The notes below the pieces were generated by a model. It made no database searches and was not told the origin of the DNA. It was given only the letters and a program-made list of their open reading frames with translations. From Nitrosomonas communis (GTDB taxonomy: Bacteria; Pseudomonadota; Gammaproteobacteria; Burkholderiales; Nitrosomonadaceae), in assembly GCF_001007935.1 (NCBI RefSeq), contig NZ_CP011451.1, positions 2,480,001 through 2,544,000 of the forward strand: DNA of 64,000 bases. Reading direction: 5' to 3'. The translations under genes and the position numbers were made by a program. The first letter of the stretch is position 1. Every line of letters starts with the position of its first letter. Positions 28,247 to 36,543 of the stretch are shown here, one piece after another.

Positions 28247-28786
28247 TATAGCTTGCTCATCAAAATTCATAAACTGACTACATCGAACGGATTTTTTAAT
28301 TTAATTTGTCAGACAGGGAACAACACAATATTTCTTGGTGAATAACTGGAGAGAAGAGGAAACTTGCTTGAGTAATCTAAGAAATTCACGAATATCCAGC
28401 TTAAATCATGAGTAAACGCGGATTGGATTTGACTATCCATAGCTGCAGTTTTGAAATACAAAAAGGGTATGATAACAAATAATATTGGCTGTCATCTCAA
28501 ATTCTCTGATGCGATGCACTACTATAGAGGAATGAAGATTAACGCTACCTGAATGGCAAAATAAAGACAGTACGGATTCTCTTGGCCCGGAGGATTTCAT
28601 CGGCAGGTTTCTTGCCAAAGAAACAACATATTGTCCTTCATCTCTTGGATATAAAACAATCCGGACGGCAACCGCAGCAAGGTATGTGCACGCATGCGTC
28701 TGCTCTCTTACCGAAAGGTGGATTGGTCAGTAGCATGGCAAGACTATGTCCCGCTAACTACTTTAGCTCTTTTTTCTGTACTATTT
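28247..28786. other. Intergenic region containing an hsdM relic
   Basis: Between dacC and the amidohydrolase gene. The left part (28271-28540) holds no supported gene and presumably carries the dacC promoter on the minus strand. The right part is a decayed methyltransferase fragment, listed separately. Confidence 0.6.
28556..28762 (-). pseudogene. Relic of a type I methyltransferase gene (hsdM)
   Basis: On the minus strand the sequence encodes TNPPFGK (28724-28707), then within a few codons AHTLLRLPSGLFYIQ and a shifted frame with FFGKKPADE. The intact hsdM at 30382-31962 has VTNPPFGK, about 75 residues later VHTLLRLPTGLFYAQGVK, then FFDKKPASE in the same order. The relic therefore has an internal deletion of roughly 210 bp and at least one frameshift, and it lacks both ends. 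The wording differs enough to indicate a diverged second copy, not a recent duplication. Confidence 0.7.
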
Positions 28787-30193
28787 TCATGGTAATAAAT
28801 CGCGTCTGATTCGAGTGGCAGCCTTCTGCGCCGCTTCCATAATGCTCTCAGGATCCACGTCCACCAGTTCTCCTTTTCTTTTCAAGGATTGTCCGTCGAC
28901 AAATACCCACTCAACATTCACAGGCTGGCCGTTAAAAACGATCTGATTGACCCAATCAAAGCTCGGAGCAAAGTTGATATTTCCCGGATTGATGATAATT
29001 AAGTCGGCTTTTTTACCAGGTGTCAGGGAGCCAATGCGATCAAACATATCCAACAGCTTGGCTCCATCCACCGTGGCCATACGCAGCACGTCAGCAACCC
29101 GAGGAAATATGCCAGCTTGAAGCGATATGGCGCGTTGCAACCCCAGTGCAGCGCGCATGTCGTTAAACATATCACTCGTGTCATTCGTTCCACCATCAAT
29201 GCCTAGACCTACTTGAACACCAGCCTGTTTCAGCTCAGGCAAGCGGATGACCCCAGAAGCTAGTCGCATGTTACTAAGCGGATTATGCAAGATACGCACA
29301 TCATGTTCAGCCAGGATATTAATTTCTTGATCAGTGAGGTGTATCCCATGAGCTCCAAGCAGATCTGGCCCCAGTGCATTAGCCTCTTTTAGCACATCAA
29401 ATGCTTTATCTTCACGTTGCGCAATGTTCTCAAGCAAATGCACATGCAGTTTTACGCCCAATTCCTTGGCCAGCTTAGACATTGCAATAAGATCGGATCG
29501 AAATGCCTCCGAAGGGTGTGAAGCCACTTGAAAAGTGGCTCTGGGATTGGGGTCAATCATTGTCTGCTTGACAAGCTTCATGTCAGCTATGCTGGTAGGA
29601 TCAGCGGTACCAAGATGCGCGAACACAAACCGCAATCCAGAGTCACTGAGGGCACGAATATTCCCCCGTACGAACTGGGGTGTAAAGGCATGCGACCAGT
29701 CGACCGTTGTGGTGATTCCTGTGTTAATCAGATCCAGGGTACTGAGCCTAACTCCAGCGTAAGCCTCGGTTTCAGTAAGCGTAATACTAGGATTAAACAG
29801 TGGGAACACACAAGCATCTAGCCAGCCAATGAGGTTTTTGTCAGTGCCACAGCCACGGATGAGTGATTGCCATAAGTGATTATGCACGTCAACAAAACCA
29901 GGCATGACAATTTTGCCCGTCGCATCCACAACCTGAGCACCACTCTCCTGCAAGTTTTTACCTACCTGAGCGATCTTGTCTCCATTCAGCAAAATATCGG
30001 CATTCTCGACAATTCCTAACTCACCTGTGCCTATCGTAGAATCCATGGTGAAGATAAGGGCAGCGCCACGAATCAGAGTCTTTGAAGGTGCCGCTTGTGC
30101 CAATGCACAGAAGGAACCCACTACAACGCTCAGCATGAAGGAACCCAGAATCACAGAATACCAGCGCTTATATTTCAATATCATTTCACTCAT
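28787..30193 (-). CDS. Exported metal-dependent amidohydrolase (TrzA/AtzA-like family)
   Basis: The 468-residue protein belongs to the amidohydrolase superfamily related to chlorohydrolases, guanine deaminase and S-adenosylhomocysteine deaminase. Metal and catalytic motifs are visible: DVHNHLW (HXH), LHVHLLEN, GAHGIHL and GLGIDGGTNDT with the metal Asp. It has an N-terminal signal peptide (ILGSFMLSVVVGSFCALAQA), which would send it to the periplasm and is unusual for this mostly cytoplasmic group. The substrate is unknown; an N-heterocyclic or aminated compound is likely. It stands alone, separated from hsdM by 190 bp. Confidence 0.8.
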   Translation of the reverse strand: MSEMILKYKRWYSVILGSFMLSVVVGSFCALAQAAPSKTLIRGAALIFTMDSTIGTGELGIVENADILLNGDKIAQVGKNLQESGAQVVDATGKIVMPGFVDVHNHLWQSLIRGCGTDKNLIGWLDACVFPLFNPSITLTETEAYAGVRLSTLDLINTGITTTVDWSHAFTPQFVRGNIRALSDSGLRFVFAHLGTADPTSIADMKLVKQTMIDPNPRATFQVASHPSEAFRSDLIAMSKLAKELGVKLHVHLLENIAQREDKAFDVLKEANALGPDLLGAHGIHLTDQEINILAEHDVRILHNPLSNMRLASGVIRLPELKQAGVQVGLGIDGGTNDTSDMFNDMRAALGLQRAISLQAGIFPRVADVLRMATVDGAKLLDMFDRIGSLTPGKKADLIIINPGNINFAPSFDWVNQIVFNGQPVNVEWVFVDGQSLKRKGELVDVDPESIMEAAQKAATRIRRDLLP

Positions 30194-30381
30194 CTCTAGC
30201 CGTTGATGTGAGATTACCTAACAATTTGGATGTATTTATGAGCTTATGATCCGCTTTTATCGTATACCTCCTAGTCAACCCAACTTCTGAACCGTCCCAG
30301 CACCGCTTCCTAATAAGCCATAGCCAGATCAATTATGAGGATGGTCACAGTTACGACACAGTAATGTAGAAGTTGGCCACA

Positions 30382-31962
30382 TCATAGTCCTTCCCCTTTT
30401 GAGAAAACATCGACATCATTGAGAATCTCACGAAACTGTTCTAGGGCTGCCTCCAGATCCTCTACAATCTCCTGTGCAATCACATCCGGCGCTGGCAGAT
30501 TGTCTGAATCCGACAAAGATTCATCCTTCAGCCAGAAAATATCCAGGTTGATCTTGTCGCGCTTGATCAGCTCCTCATAATCAAAGGCACGCCAGCGACC
30601 GTTTACTCCCTCTCCTTCTGGGTTGGGGTGAGGGGCATTACCTCTCTTCTTCCCTTTCACCGTCATTCCGGCCTCCGAGCCGGAATCCATTTCTGGACAC
30701 CACGTGGGTGTACGGTTAAACCTGTTCTCAGGTTTGAAGCATTTCACAAACTCATCCAGATCTGCCCGCTTCAAAGGATTCGTTTTCAGCGTGAAATGCA
30801 TGTTAGTGCGCAAGTCGTAAATCCACAGTTTTTTAGTCCAAGGCGTCTCAGAAGCAGGCTTCTTGTCGAAAAACAGTACATTTGCTTTCACTCCCTGCGC
30901 GTAAAACAAACCGGTCGGCAAGCGCAGCAAGGTATGCACATCGCACTCATGCAGCAGTTTGCGGCGGATGGTCTCACCCGCCCCGCCTTCGAACAGCACA
31001 TTATCCGGCACCACCACAGCAGCGCGACCGTTCTGCTTGAGCAGGGTTTTGACGTGCTGAACGAAGTTGAGCTGCTTGTTCGAGGTGGTCGTCCAGAAAT
31101 CGCCGCGCTCGACGATGTCGCGCTCACGGCTCGCCTTGCCATCCTCGCCCACGATGGTAGTACTGCTCTTCTTGCCGAACGGCGGATTGGTGACCACCAG
31201 GTCGAAGCGGTCGCCGGGGTCGGCGGCTAGCGAGTCAGACACTACAATGGGTTCGAACTCCTGGCTGCCGATACCATGTAGCAGCATGTTCATGGCGCAT
31301 AGCCGCGCCGTGGCCTGTACCAGCTCCCAGCCCTTGAAGGTTTCTTCCTTGAGCTGCTTGCGCTGATCCTTTGTCATGTGCGGATTGTGCTTCACCACGT
31401 AATCGTGCGCCGCTAGCAGAAAGCCGCCGGTACCGCAGGCCGGGTCACTCACGGTCTCGCCGAGCTTCGGGACCATAACGTCGACAATGGCCTGTATCAG
31501 TGGACGTGGGGTGAAATACTGACCGGCACCGGACTTGGTGTCCTGCGCGTTCTTTTCCAGCAGGCCCTCGTAGGCATCGCCCTTCACGTCGGCACTCATC
31601 GACACCCAACTTTCCTTGTCGATCAGATCCACGATCAACCGGCGTAGCTTGGCTGGGTCTTGGAATTTATTTTGTGATTTATTAAAAATCAGCCCGAGCA
31701 AGCCTTTCTGATTGCCCAGCGCTTCAAGAGTGTGGCGGTAGTGGTCGAACAGCTCGTCACCGTCTTTTTTAATCAGACTCAGCCAGTCATAACCTTCAGG
31801 TACGGGACTCTTTTGGTGGTATGGTGCTTTGGTGCGCTCATCGGCCATCTTGAGAAATAGCAGATAGGTAAGCTGTTCGACATAATCACCATACGACATG
31901 CCGTCGTCGCGCAGCACGTTGCAGTAATTCCAGAGTTTTTGGACGATGGAAGATGTATTCAT
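30382..31962 (-). CDS. hsdM: Type I restriction-modification DNA methyltransferase HsdM
   Basis: HsdM methylates adenine in the target site and, with HsdS, forms the core of the type I enzyme. The 526-residue protein has an N-terminal HsdM_N helical domain, SAM motif DPACGTGGFLLAAHDY (about residue 175), catalytic motif VTNPPFGK (about 258), and C-terminal LDIFWLKDESL. Residues of about 415-452 are an extra insert made of two repetitive elements read in frame (SGSEAGMTV and APHPNPEGEGV). It is the last gene of the island, 18 nt after the helicase, so the modification subunit is encoded downstream of hsdR and hsdS, an unusual order. Confidence 0.95.
   Translation of the reverse strand: MNTSSIVQKLWNYCNVLRDDGMSYGDYVEQLTYLLFLKMADERTKAPYHQKSPVPEGYDWLSLIKKDGDELFDHYRHTLEALGNQKGLLGLIFNKSQNKFQDPAKLRRLIVDLIDKESWVSMSADVKGDAYEGLLEKNAQDTKSGAGQYFTPRPLIQAIVDVMVPKLGETVSDPACGTGGFLLAAHDYVVKHNPHMTKDQRKQLKEETFKGWELVQATARLCAMNMLLHGIGSQEFEPIVVSDSLAADPGDRFDLVVTNPPFGKKSSTTIVGEDGKASRERDIVERGDFWTTTSNKQLNFVQHVKTLLKQNGRAAVVVPDNVLFEGGAGETIRRKLLHECDVHTLLRLPTGLFYAQGVKANVLFFDKKPASETPWTKKLWIYDLRTNMHFTLKTNPLKRADLDEFVKCFKPENRFNRTPTWCPEMDSGSEAGMTVKGKKRGNAPHPNPEGEGVNGRWRAFDYEELIKRDKINLDIFWLKDESLSDSDNLPAPDVIAQEIVEDLEAALEQFREILNDVDVFSKGEGL
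30608..30636. repeat. G/C-rich interspersed repeat inside hsdM
   Basis: The stretch CCCTCTCCTTCTGGG through GGTGAGGGGC resembles the well-known proteobacterial intergenic repeat that, when translated, gives PHPNP..GEG. Here it is read in frame in hsdM as APHPNPEGEGV. It lies next to the REP-like palindrome at 30661. Confidence 0.6.
30661..30689. repeat. REP-like palindrome inside hsdM
   Basis: CGTCATTCCGGC (30661-30672) and GCCGGAATCCA (30679-30689) flank a 6-nt loop. The same palindrome occurs at 37288-37314 and, degenerate, at 36739-36765 within hsdR. In hsdM it translates as part of MDSGSEAGMTV. Confidence 0.75.
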
Positions 31963-31980
31963 TCTTGATGCTTAATCCTG

Positions 31981-33402
31981 TTAATGCGAAGGGTTCAATA
32001 TCTGTAAACTCGAACAAATGACAAGTGACTTTGAGCCTCTAGTCATTGCAACATACAAATTCCGCATATCAAGATTAGTCGCATTCAAAATGACAGCAGC
32101 TTCCGCCTCCAACCCTTTCAAGAGAAGAGTGCTTCCGACTGCACGCCTAGGGAGCGGGCGACCCTGCATTCGATTTTGTTCACGAGCCTGAGTCGCAGCT
32201 TCGTAAAAGGATAGGCTGGGCGTATTAATACAGGCATATAATGCTTTGATACATGCTCTTAGCACCGCTGGTCTAAAAACACGCACTCCCCCTTCTTTAT
32301 TTATCGCCACAAGTAGGTCAAGAACACCGCGATATGTGGGCTTTCGTACAAAATCAAGCGCCGCCCTTTCTACCTCAGAAGGCTCCTTGCGGGCAGCGCC
32401 TCTACTCAAAATATCTACTCGCCGCACCAAATCAGTTGCTCCAACGTTAGTCATTATACTTTGAGCAAAGTTTGCAATCTGAACAAGAGAGCCATCACGC
32501 TCTAGATTTAGATTGCGGGCAAATGTAACGAGGTCTCGCAAATCAACCGCTTCCACTGTCACAGCACCTGGCACTGAGCTAGCAATACGATGCCTGCTAT
32601 CGGCGTTAACACTGTCCCCAATAATCAGAACATGCCCATTATCGCCTGGGGGCTTTATCCTGGCAGCTTTCAGCATCCTCGCATGGTTATCTACTCCATC
32701 AAGTGGAATCCATTGCACTTGCGCCGGCGCAGTACTGAGGTCTATTTGTTCACCAGCTAATAGCTTTCGCCGAACATCAAGAAGCCATTCCCCCAGGCCC
32801 ACAGCTCCCGCATTTATCCATCTCCAAGGCCTATTGAGCTCACCTGCAAGCGGAAAATGTTCACAGACATGCTTTTCCCAATTAGCCAAGGCATCGGAAC
32901 CAAACCCAAAAATCGCCTGGAGTGGATCACCAAGCGCACATGTAGGTAGTGCCTGCGCTGCGTAAAAGACAATTGCATGTTGCCGGACAGAGCAGTCCTG
33001 ATACTCATCAACAACCAGGTGCGCATAACTGGCAGTGAGAATGTCATTAATATGCCCTCCCTTTAGTAGCGTGATTGCCGCATTCCTAATTTGCGGGTAG
33101 TCTTGTCCTGGATTTACTAGATGCAGTATTTCCTTCTCCAGTTTTGCTCTAGCCGGAAACATAGAAACCAGCCTAATTGCCCATCCGTCGATAGTTGCTA
33201 ATCGATATGTGCTTGAAGGAACACCCTCCCTGTTCAGACGATCTCGTAGCGCAACTACACCCGCATTGGTGTGTGTAAGAACAAGAATTGGTTTGCGATT
33301 ACCATGGCGCTTTAGTGCTTCGCTAATGAGGTGCGTTTTCCCACAACCGGCAGGAGCGGAGATTGTTCCTCGATTTATTTTCAATAAGTCGATCTCACTC
33401 AC
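31981..33402 (-). CDS. UvrD/Rep-type helicase, GajB-like
   Basis: A superfamily 1A helicase of 473 residues. Motifs: Walker A SAPAGCGKTH (residues 15-24), Ia LVLTHTNAGV, Walker B LVVDEYQDC (about 128), motif III ALGDPLQAIFG, and the C-terminal LLLKGLEAEAAVI plus LYVAMTRG. It lacks the long insert domains of UvrD, like GajB of Gabija systems (about 490 residues). The start is GTG 33402, which overlaps the end of the upstream nuclease gene by 8 nt (GTGAGTGA), a strong sign of coupled translation. Assignment to Gabija is inferred from the pair, not proven. Confidence 0.85.
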   Translation of the reverse strand: MSEIDLLKINRGTISAPAGCGKTHLISEALKRHGNRKPILVLTHTNAGVVALRDRLNREGVPSSTYRLATIDGWAIRLVSMFPARAKLEKEILHLVNPGQDYPQIRNAAITLLKGGHINDILTASYAHLVVDEYQDCSVRQHAIVFYAAQALPTCALGDPLQAIFGFGSDALANWEKHVCEHFPLAGELNRPWRWINAGAVGLGEWLLDVRRKLLAGEQIDLSTAPAQVQWIPLDGVDNHARMLKAARIKPPGDNGHVLIIGDSVNADSRHRIASSVPGAVTVEAVDLRDLVTFARNLNLERDGSLVQIANFAQSIMTNVGATDLVRRVDILSRGAARKEPSEVERAALDFVRKPTYRGVLDLLVAINKEGGVRVFRPAVLRACIKALYACINTPSLSFYEAATQAREQNRMQGRPLPRRAVGSTLLLKGLEAEAAVILNATNLDMRNLYVAMTRGSKSLVICSSLQILNPSH

Positions 33403-35104
33403 CAGCGTTGTCCACCCAGTTAAATATTCGATTAATTACCTCTCGAAATCCTTCCTCAGATTTTTCAAGATCAGGACCAACAATGTCACGACCCACGATC
33501 TCCATCGTACTCACGGTCTTAAACCATGAGGATTTTTTGGATTTCGCCGCCTTGGCAAGAATAGATCTATTCTCCTGAGTTAACTCACATTTGCATACCA
33601 ATAAGTCTTTTTTTCCGTCTGTCGCTGATTTAATATGGTCATTAATAACATTCTCTCCCTTAAGTTCAACCGCCAGTTCAATAAGTTTCAGGACTGCACC
33701 ATCAGAGAGGCTTATGAATATCTCATCTTCAAGCGCCCGACCTTTACGCCAAGCAATTACCTCTCCCCCGTCATTCGAGAATTCCTGTTCAAGCTCCGGA
33801 GCTAGATGTGCATCATCATCACGAAGCACAGCGGTTCGATATCCAAGTGACTGAAGAGACTTGGCGCGTTTAAATAAGAGGGTGCCGGTTCCATCGACTA
33901 ATCCCACGCCTTGCGCTGCAATCGATGGTCCTCCATTCACAATTCTGTGTTGGTCTAGCCCACGGATGAGTCCAACCTCGCTGGCACCCTCACAAACAAA
34001 AACGGATCGCGCAAGAAAAGCGTTTGGATATAAACGGATAGTGCCTTGAATATCGTCGTCAATGCCTACACAGCGTAATACGTGACGATCCTCTAGTCTC
34101 CGCATGGCATATAGCTGGGTACCCCTCAATTCGCGTAGTGCCACCGGTGAATGAGTCGTCACAAATAACTGAAGAAGCGGCTCCTTTTCCTTGGCGCCCA
34201 ATGAGTCCAGCAATCGAATAATGCGATGTGGCTCAAGACCATATTCCAACTCATCTACCAGAATAACTGTCGACTGCACTGCAGCCTTACGTTGAAGCCC
34301 AGCAATCAACAAACGCGTAGAACCGATTCCAAGAGAACGTAAAGGTATTCCGCTTTGATCATGGAGTGAAATTGTTCCCCCACCAACAGATACAGAATGA
34401 ATATCAAGCAAAGCTTTAACGTTGCCTCCGACCGGAATTCCAAGTTCTTTTGCTACTAACGTGACAGTGCTGAGCGTTCCTGCAAGTTGCTCTCCCGCTT
34501 CGTTCCCAAACGTAGCTCTTGCATCACGGACAATTTTTGCCAGTGCCGCTGACGCAGCAGCGCGTTCCTCTGATACGCGGTTCAAGACCGACCCCTGGCG
34601 CCAACTTAAGTTGTAATCCGCTATCGCTCCAATACGCGTCGGAGCAATTCGAACCCTGTCGTTCCAGCCAAGATTTCGTGTTTGATTTAGAGCCGCTGCC
34701 CGTTCTGAAACCAAAATCCATGATGGGTCAAGATCGCCACCAACCGTAAGTTGTATCGTCAGCACCGTCTCTAAGCCTGCTTCTGGCTCATCTTCAATCT
34801 CTCCAGTTGTCTTATTGAAACTTCTGAGGTACAGGCCGTATGTTTCAATACTTTTGAGGCTATCTTCGAGCTCCCCAATAGTCACTGCTATGAGTATTGG
34901 CTCTTCAACATTAAGTCTATAAAAATCTGTATCTGTGAATTGCGGGTTACGGCGCGCTCCGACGCAAAGGTCTATCGCATCTAATAGAGTGGACTTGCCA
35001 CTATCACCTGGCCCTATCAAACAATTCACACCATCTGACGGCATCCAATCTAGACACCTGATCCCACGAAAGTTTCTTATTTCAATCTTGCGAATACGCG
35101 CCAT
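33395..35104 (-). CDS. OLD-family ATPase/TOPRIM endonuclease, GajA-like
   Basis: The 569-residue protein has an N-terminal ABC-type ATPase (IEIRNFRGIR, Walker A GPGDSGKST at 31-39, later LGIGSTRLLIAGL and Walker B VILVDELEYGLEP at about 300, H-loop TTHSP) and a C-terminal TOPRIM nuclease domain (SVFVCEGASEVGLIRGL with the metal Glu, AVLRDDDAH with the acidic cluster). This is the class 2 OLD architecture, in which an OLD gene precedes a UvrD-like helicase, as in Gabija. GajA is about 580 residues, so size and order fit. It starts 15 nt after hsdS and overlaps the helicase gene by 8 nt. Confidence 0.87.
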   Translation of the reverse strand: MARIRKIEIRNFRGIRCLDWMPSDGVNCLIGPGDSGKSTLLDAIDLCVGARRNPQFTDTDFYRLNVEEPILIAVTIGELEDSLKSIETYGLYLRSFNKTTGEIEDEPEAGLETVLTIQLTVGGDLDPSWILVSERAAALNQTRNLGWNDRVRIAPTRIGAIADYNLSWRQGSVLNRVSEERAAASAALAKIVRDARATFGNEAGEQLAGTLSTVTLVAKELGIPVGGNVKALLDIHSVSVGGGTISLHDQSGIPLRSLGIGSTRLLIAGLQRKAAVQSTVILVDELEYGLEPHRIIRLLDSLGAKEKEPLLQLFVTTHSPVALRELRGTQLYAMRRLEDRHVLRCVGIDDDIQGTIRLYPNAFLARSVFVCEGASEVGLIRGLDQHRIVNGGPSIAAQGVGLVDGTGTLLFKRAKSLQSLGYRTAVLRDDDAHLAPELEQEFSNDGGEVIAWRKGRALEDEIFISLSDGAVLKLIELAVELKGENVINDHIKSATDGKKDLLVCKCELTQENRSILAKAAKSKKSSWFKTVSTMEIVGRDIVGPDLEKSEEGFREVINRIFNWVDNAGE

Positions 35105-35119
35105 ATTTAAAACCGTTTC

Positions 35120-36535
35120 TTATATATTTGCTTTGCATACAAAAGAAGAGTGCAAAATGCTTTGTCGAAGAATATCGGCATGCTGGAGGTTGGCATCCAT
35201 CTGGGCCTCAATTTTGCTCATGAGCGAGAAGCGGCGATCGATCTCAGCAACAATTCGGTATTGTTCAGTGAGTGGCGGTAGCAAAATAGGGTATGCTTCG
35301 ATGGCGGCTTGGTCGATCTTTGGCATCGTGCCAGATATTCCTTGGGCACGGCCCTTGAAGTAGCGACGTCCGAAATCGCTTTGCAAAGCAAGTTCGACAT
35401 ATCTTGGGACAACAAGCTGACAAACTCGGATTCTTATCAGCAAATCTGGAATGAAAGCGAATTTCTCCGGGCCGCTATAAAGAGAGGCTGTACCTACCAA
35501 CTCTGGCGTGTTCGATCTCTCAACATAGATGTCACCAGGCATTGCCCATAAATCAGCGACCTTCGCAGGATTAGCTACGGTTCGCTTGGTATTTGCTTCC
35601 GAGAAATCGCCTTCGGTGACAGCACTTAAAGTAAAAGCACGGAGTCCATTTGGATCGGTGGTTGCTTTTGCTGAATGTCCATTACGCAAGGGCTCACGCA
35701 ATAAATCACTTACCGATGCCCACACCCACCCCTCCGGCAGTTTAGGCAGGTCGGTGGTGTCTGGTGCAACGAGTTCTTTGTATTTGCCCTTGCCCTTCCA
35801 CTGGCTGCAGCGGGTTTCGAGGATGCGTTGCAGGAGTTGCTCGCCGGTCTCAAAACTGCGGCCTTCGCGGCGGGCACGTTCGGCTTCGGTTTCGACGAGA
35901 CGACCTTTGACGGCGGCTTTGAGGACGGCGGCTTTGTAGCGCTTGAGGTTGGCCTTGACGTGCTTGAGGATGGCGACAGCTTCGTCAAGGCGAGAGAATT
36001 GTTTTTCGATTTCCGCGACAATGCGTTTTTGTTGATTGAGGGGCGCGAGTGGAATCTTCAGTGAATTAATCTTTTTCTGATTCAACGAAGATTGATTCAC
36101 AGCGTGCTGCGCTATCTTCATAAATGTTCCGTTGCGACGATAAAAATTCAACAGATAGTGCAGATAGTAAGGATCAAGAAGTTCTCTCTTGGTACGCAGA
36201 AGTAGAAGATTCATGCCGTGGAGCAACCGCTTGTGGCTGGTTACGACAGCAGTCTTTCCCAAATGTAGATCACTGTTGATATGGCTGAAAAGAATGTCAC
36301 CGCGCCGAAGCAGGAACCTTTCCTTCTTCGATTCTTCTAACTCACGGACGTAGCGTACTCGCTCAAAATCTACGAATCCGTTTGAGATCGTCTCAATACG
36401 AGTGATAGGAATTCCAGGGGGTTCCTTCTCTTGCACGCATGTTAGTCCATTGGTAATTCGCTCAAGCACGTCGCCAAGCTCAGTAACGGTCCAGCTGGCT
36501 GGCAGTGAAGCTTGTGTAATTTCTGTTTTCATCAT
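35120..36535 (-). CDS. hsdS: Type I restriction specificity subunit HsdS
   Basis: HsdS recognises the bipartite target DNA. The 471 residues show two target-recognition domains: TRD1 (about 10-150) and TRD2 (about 250-400). Each is followed by the conserved helical spacer (PLNQQKRIVAEIEKQFSRLD at about 170 and PLTEQYRIVAEIDRRFSLM at about 420). The C-terminus ends at LRQSILHSSFVCKANI, shorter than many HsdS proteins, which continue with a GKLV-type tail. hsdR stops 8 nt upstream and the GajA-like gene starts 15 nt downstream. Confidence 0.93.
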   Translation of the reverse strand: MMKTEITQASLPASWTVTELGDVLERITNGLTCVQEKEPPGIPITRIETISNGFVDFERVRYVRELEESKKERFLLRRGDILFSHINSDLHLGKTAVVTSHKRLLHGMNLLLLRTKRELLDPYYLHYLLNFYRRNGTFMKIAQHAVNQSSLNQKKINSLKIPLAPLNQQKRIVAEIEKQFSRLDEAVAILKHVKANLKRYKAAVLKAAVKGRLVETEAERARREGRSFETGEQLLQRILETRCSQWKGKGKYKELVAPDTTDLPKLPEGWVWASVSDLLREPLRNGHSAKATTDPNGLRAFTLSAVTEGDFSEANTKRTVANPAKVADLWAMPGDIYVERSNTPELVGTASLYSGPEKFAFIPDLLIRIRVCQLVVPRYVELALQSDFGRRYFKGRAQGISGTMPKIDQAAIEAYPILLPPLTEQYRIVAEIDRRFSLMSKIEAQMDANLQHADILRQSILHSSFVCKANI

Positions 36536-36543
36536 GAAGCCAT

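Noticed and set aside
28582-28809. Plus-strand 75-codon frame near the amidohydrolase end
   Set aside because: Its resemblance to a frame opposite hsdM arises because both are complements of methyltransferase DNA. The minus-strand relic explains it.
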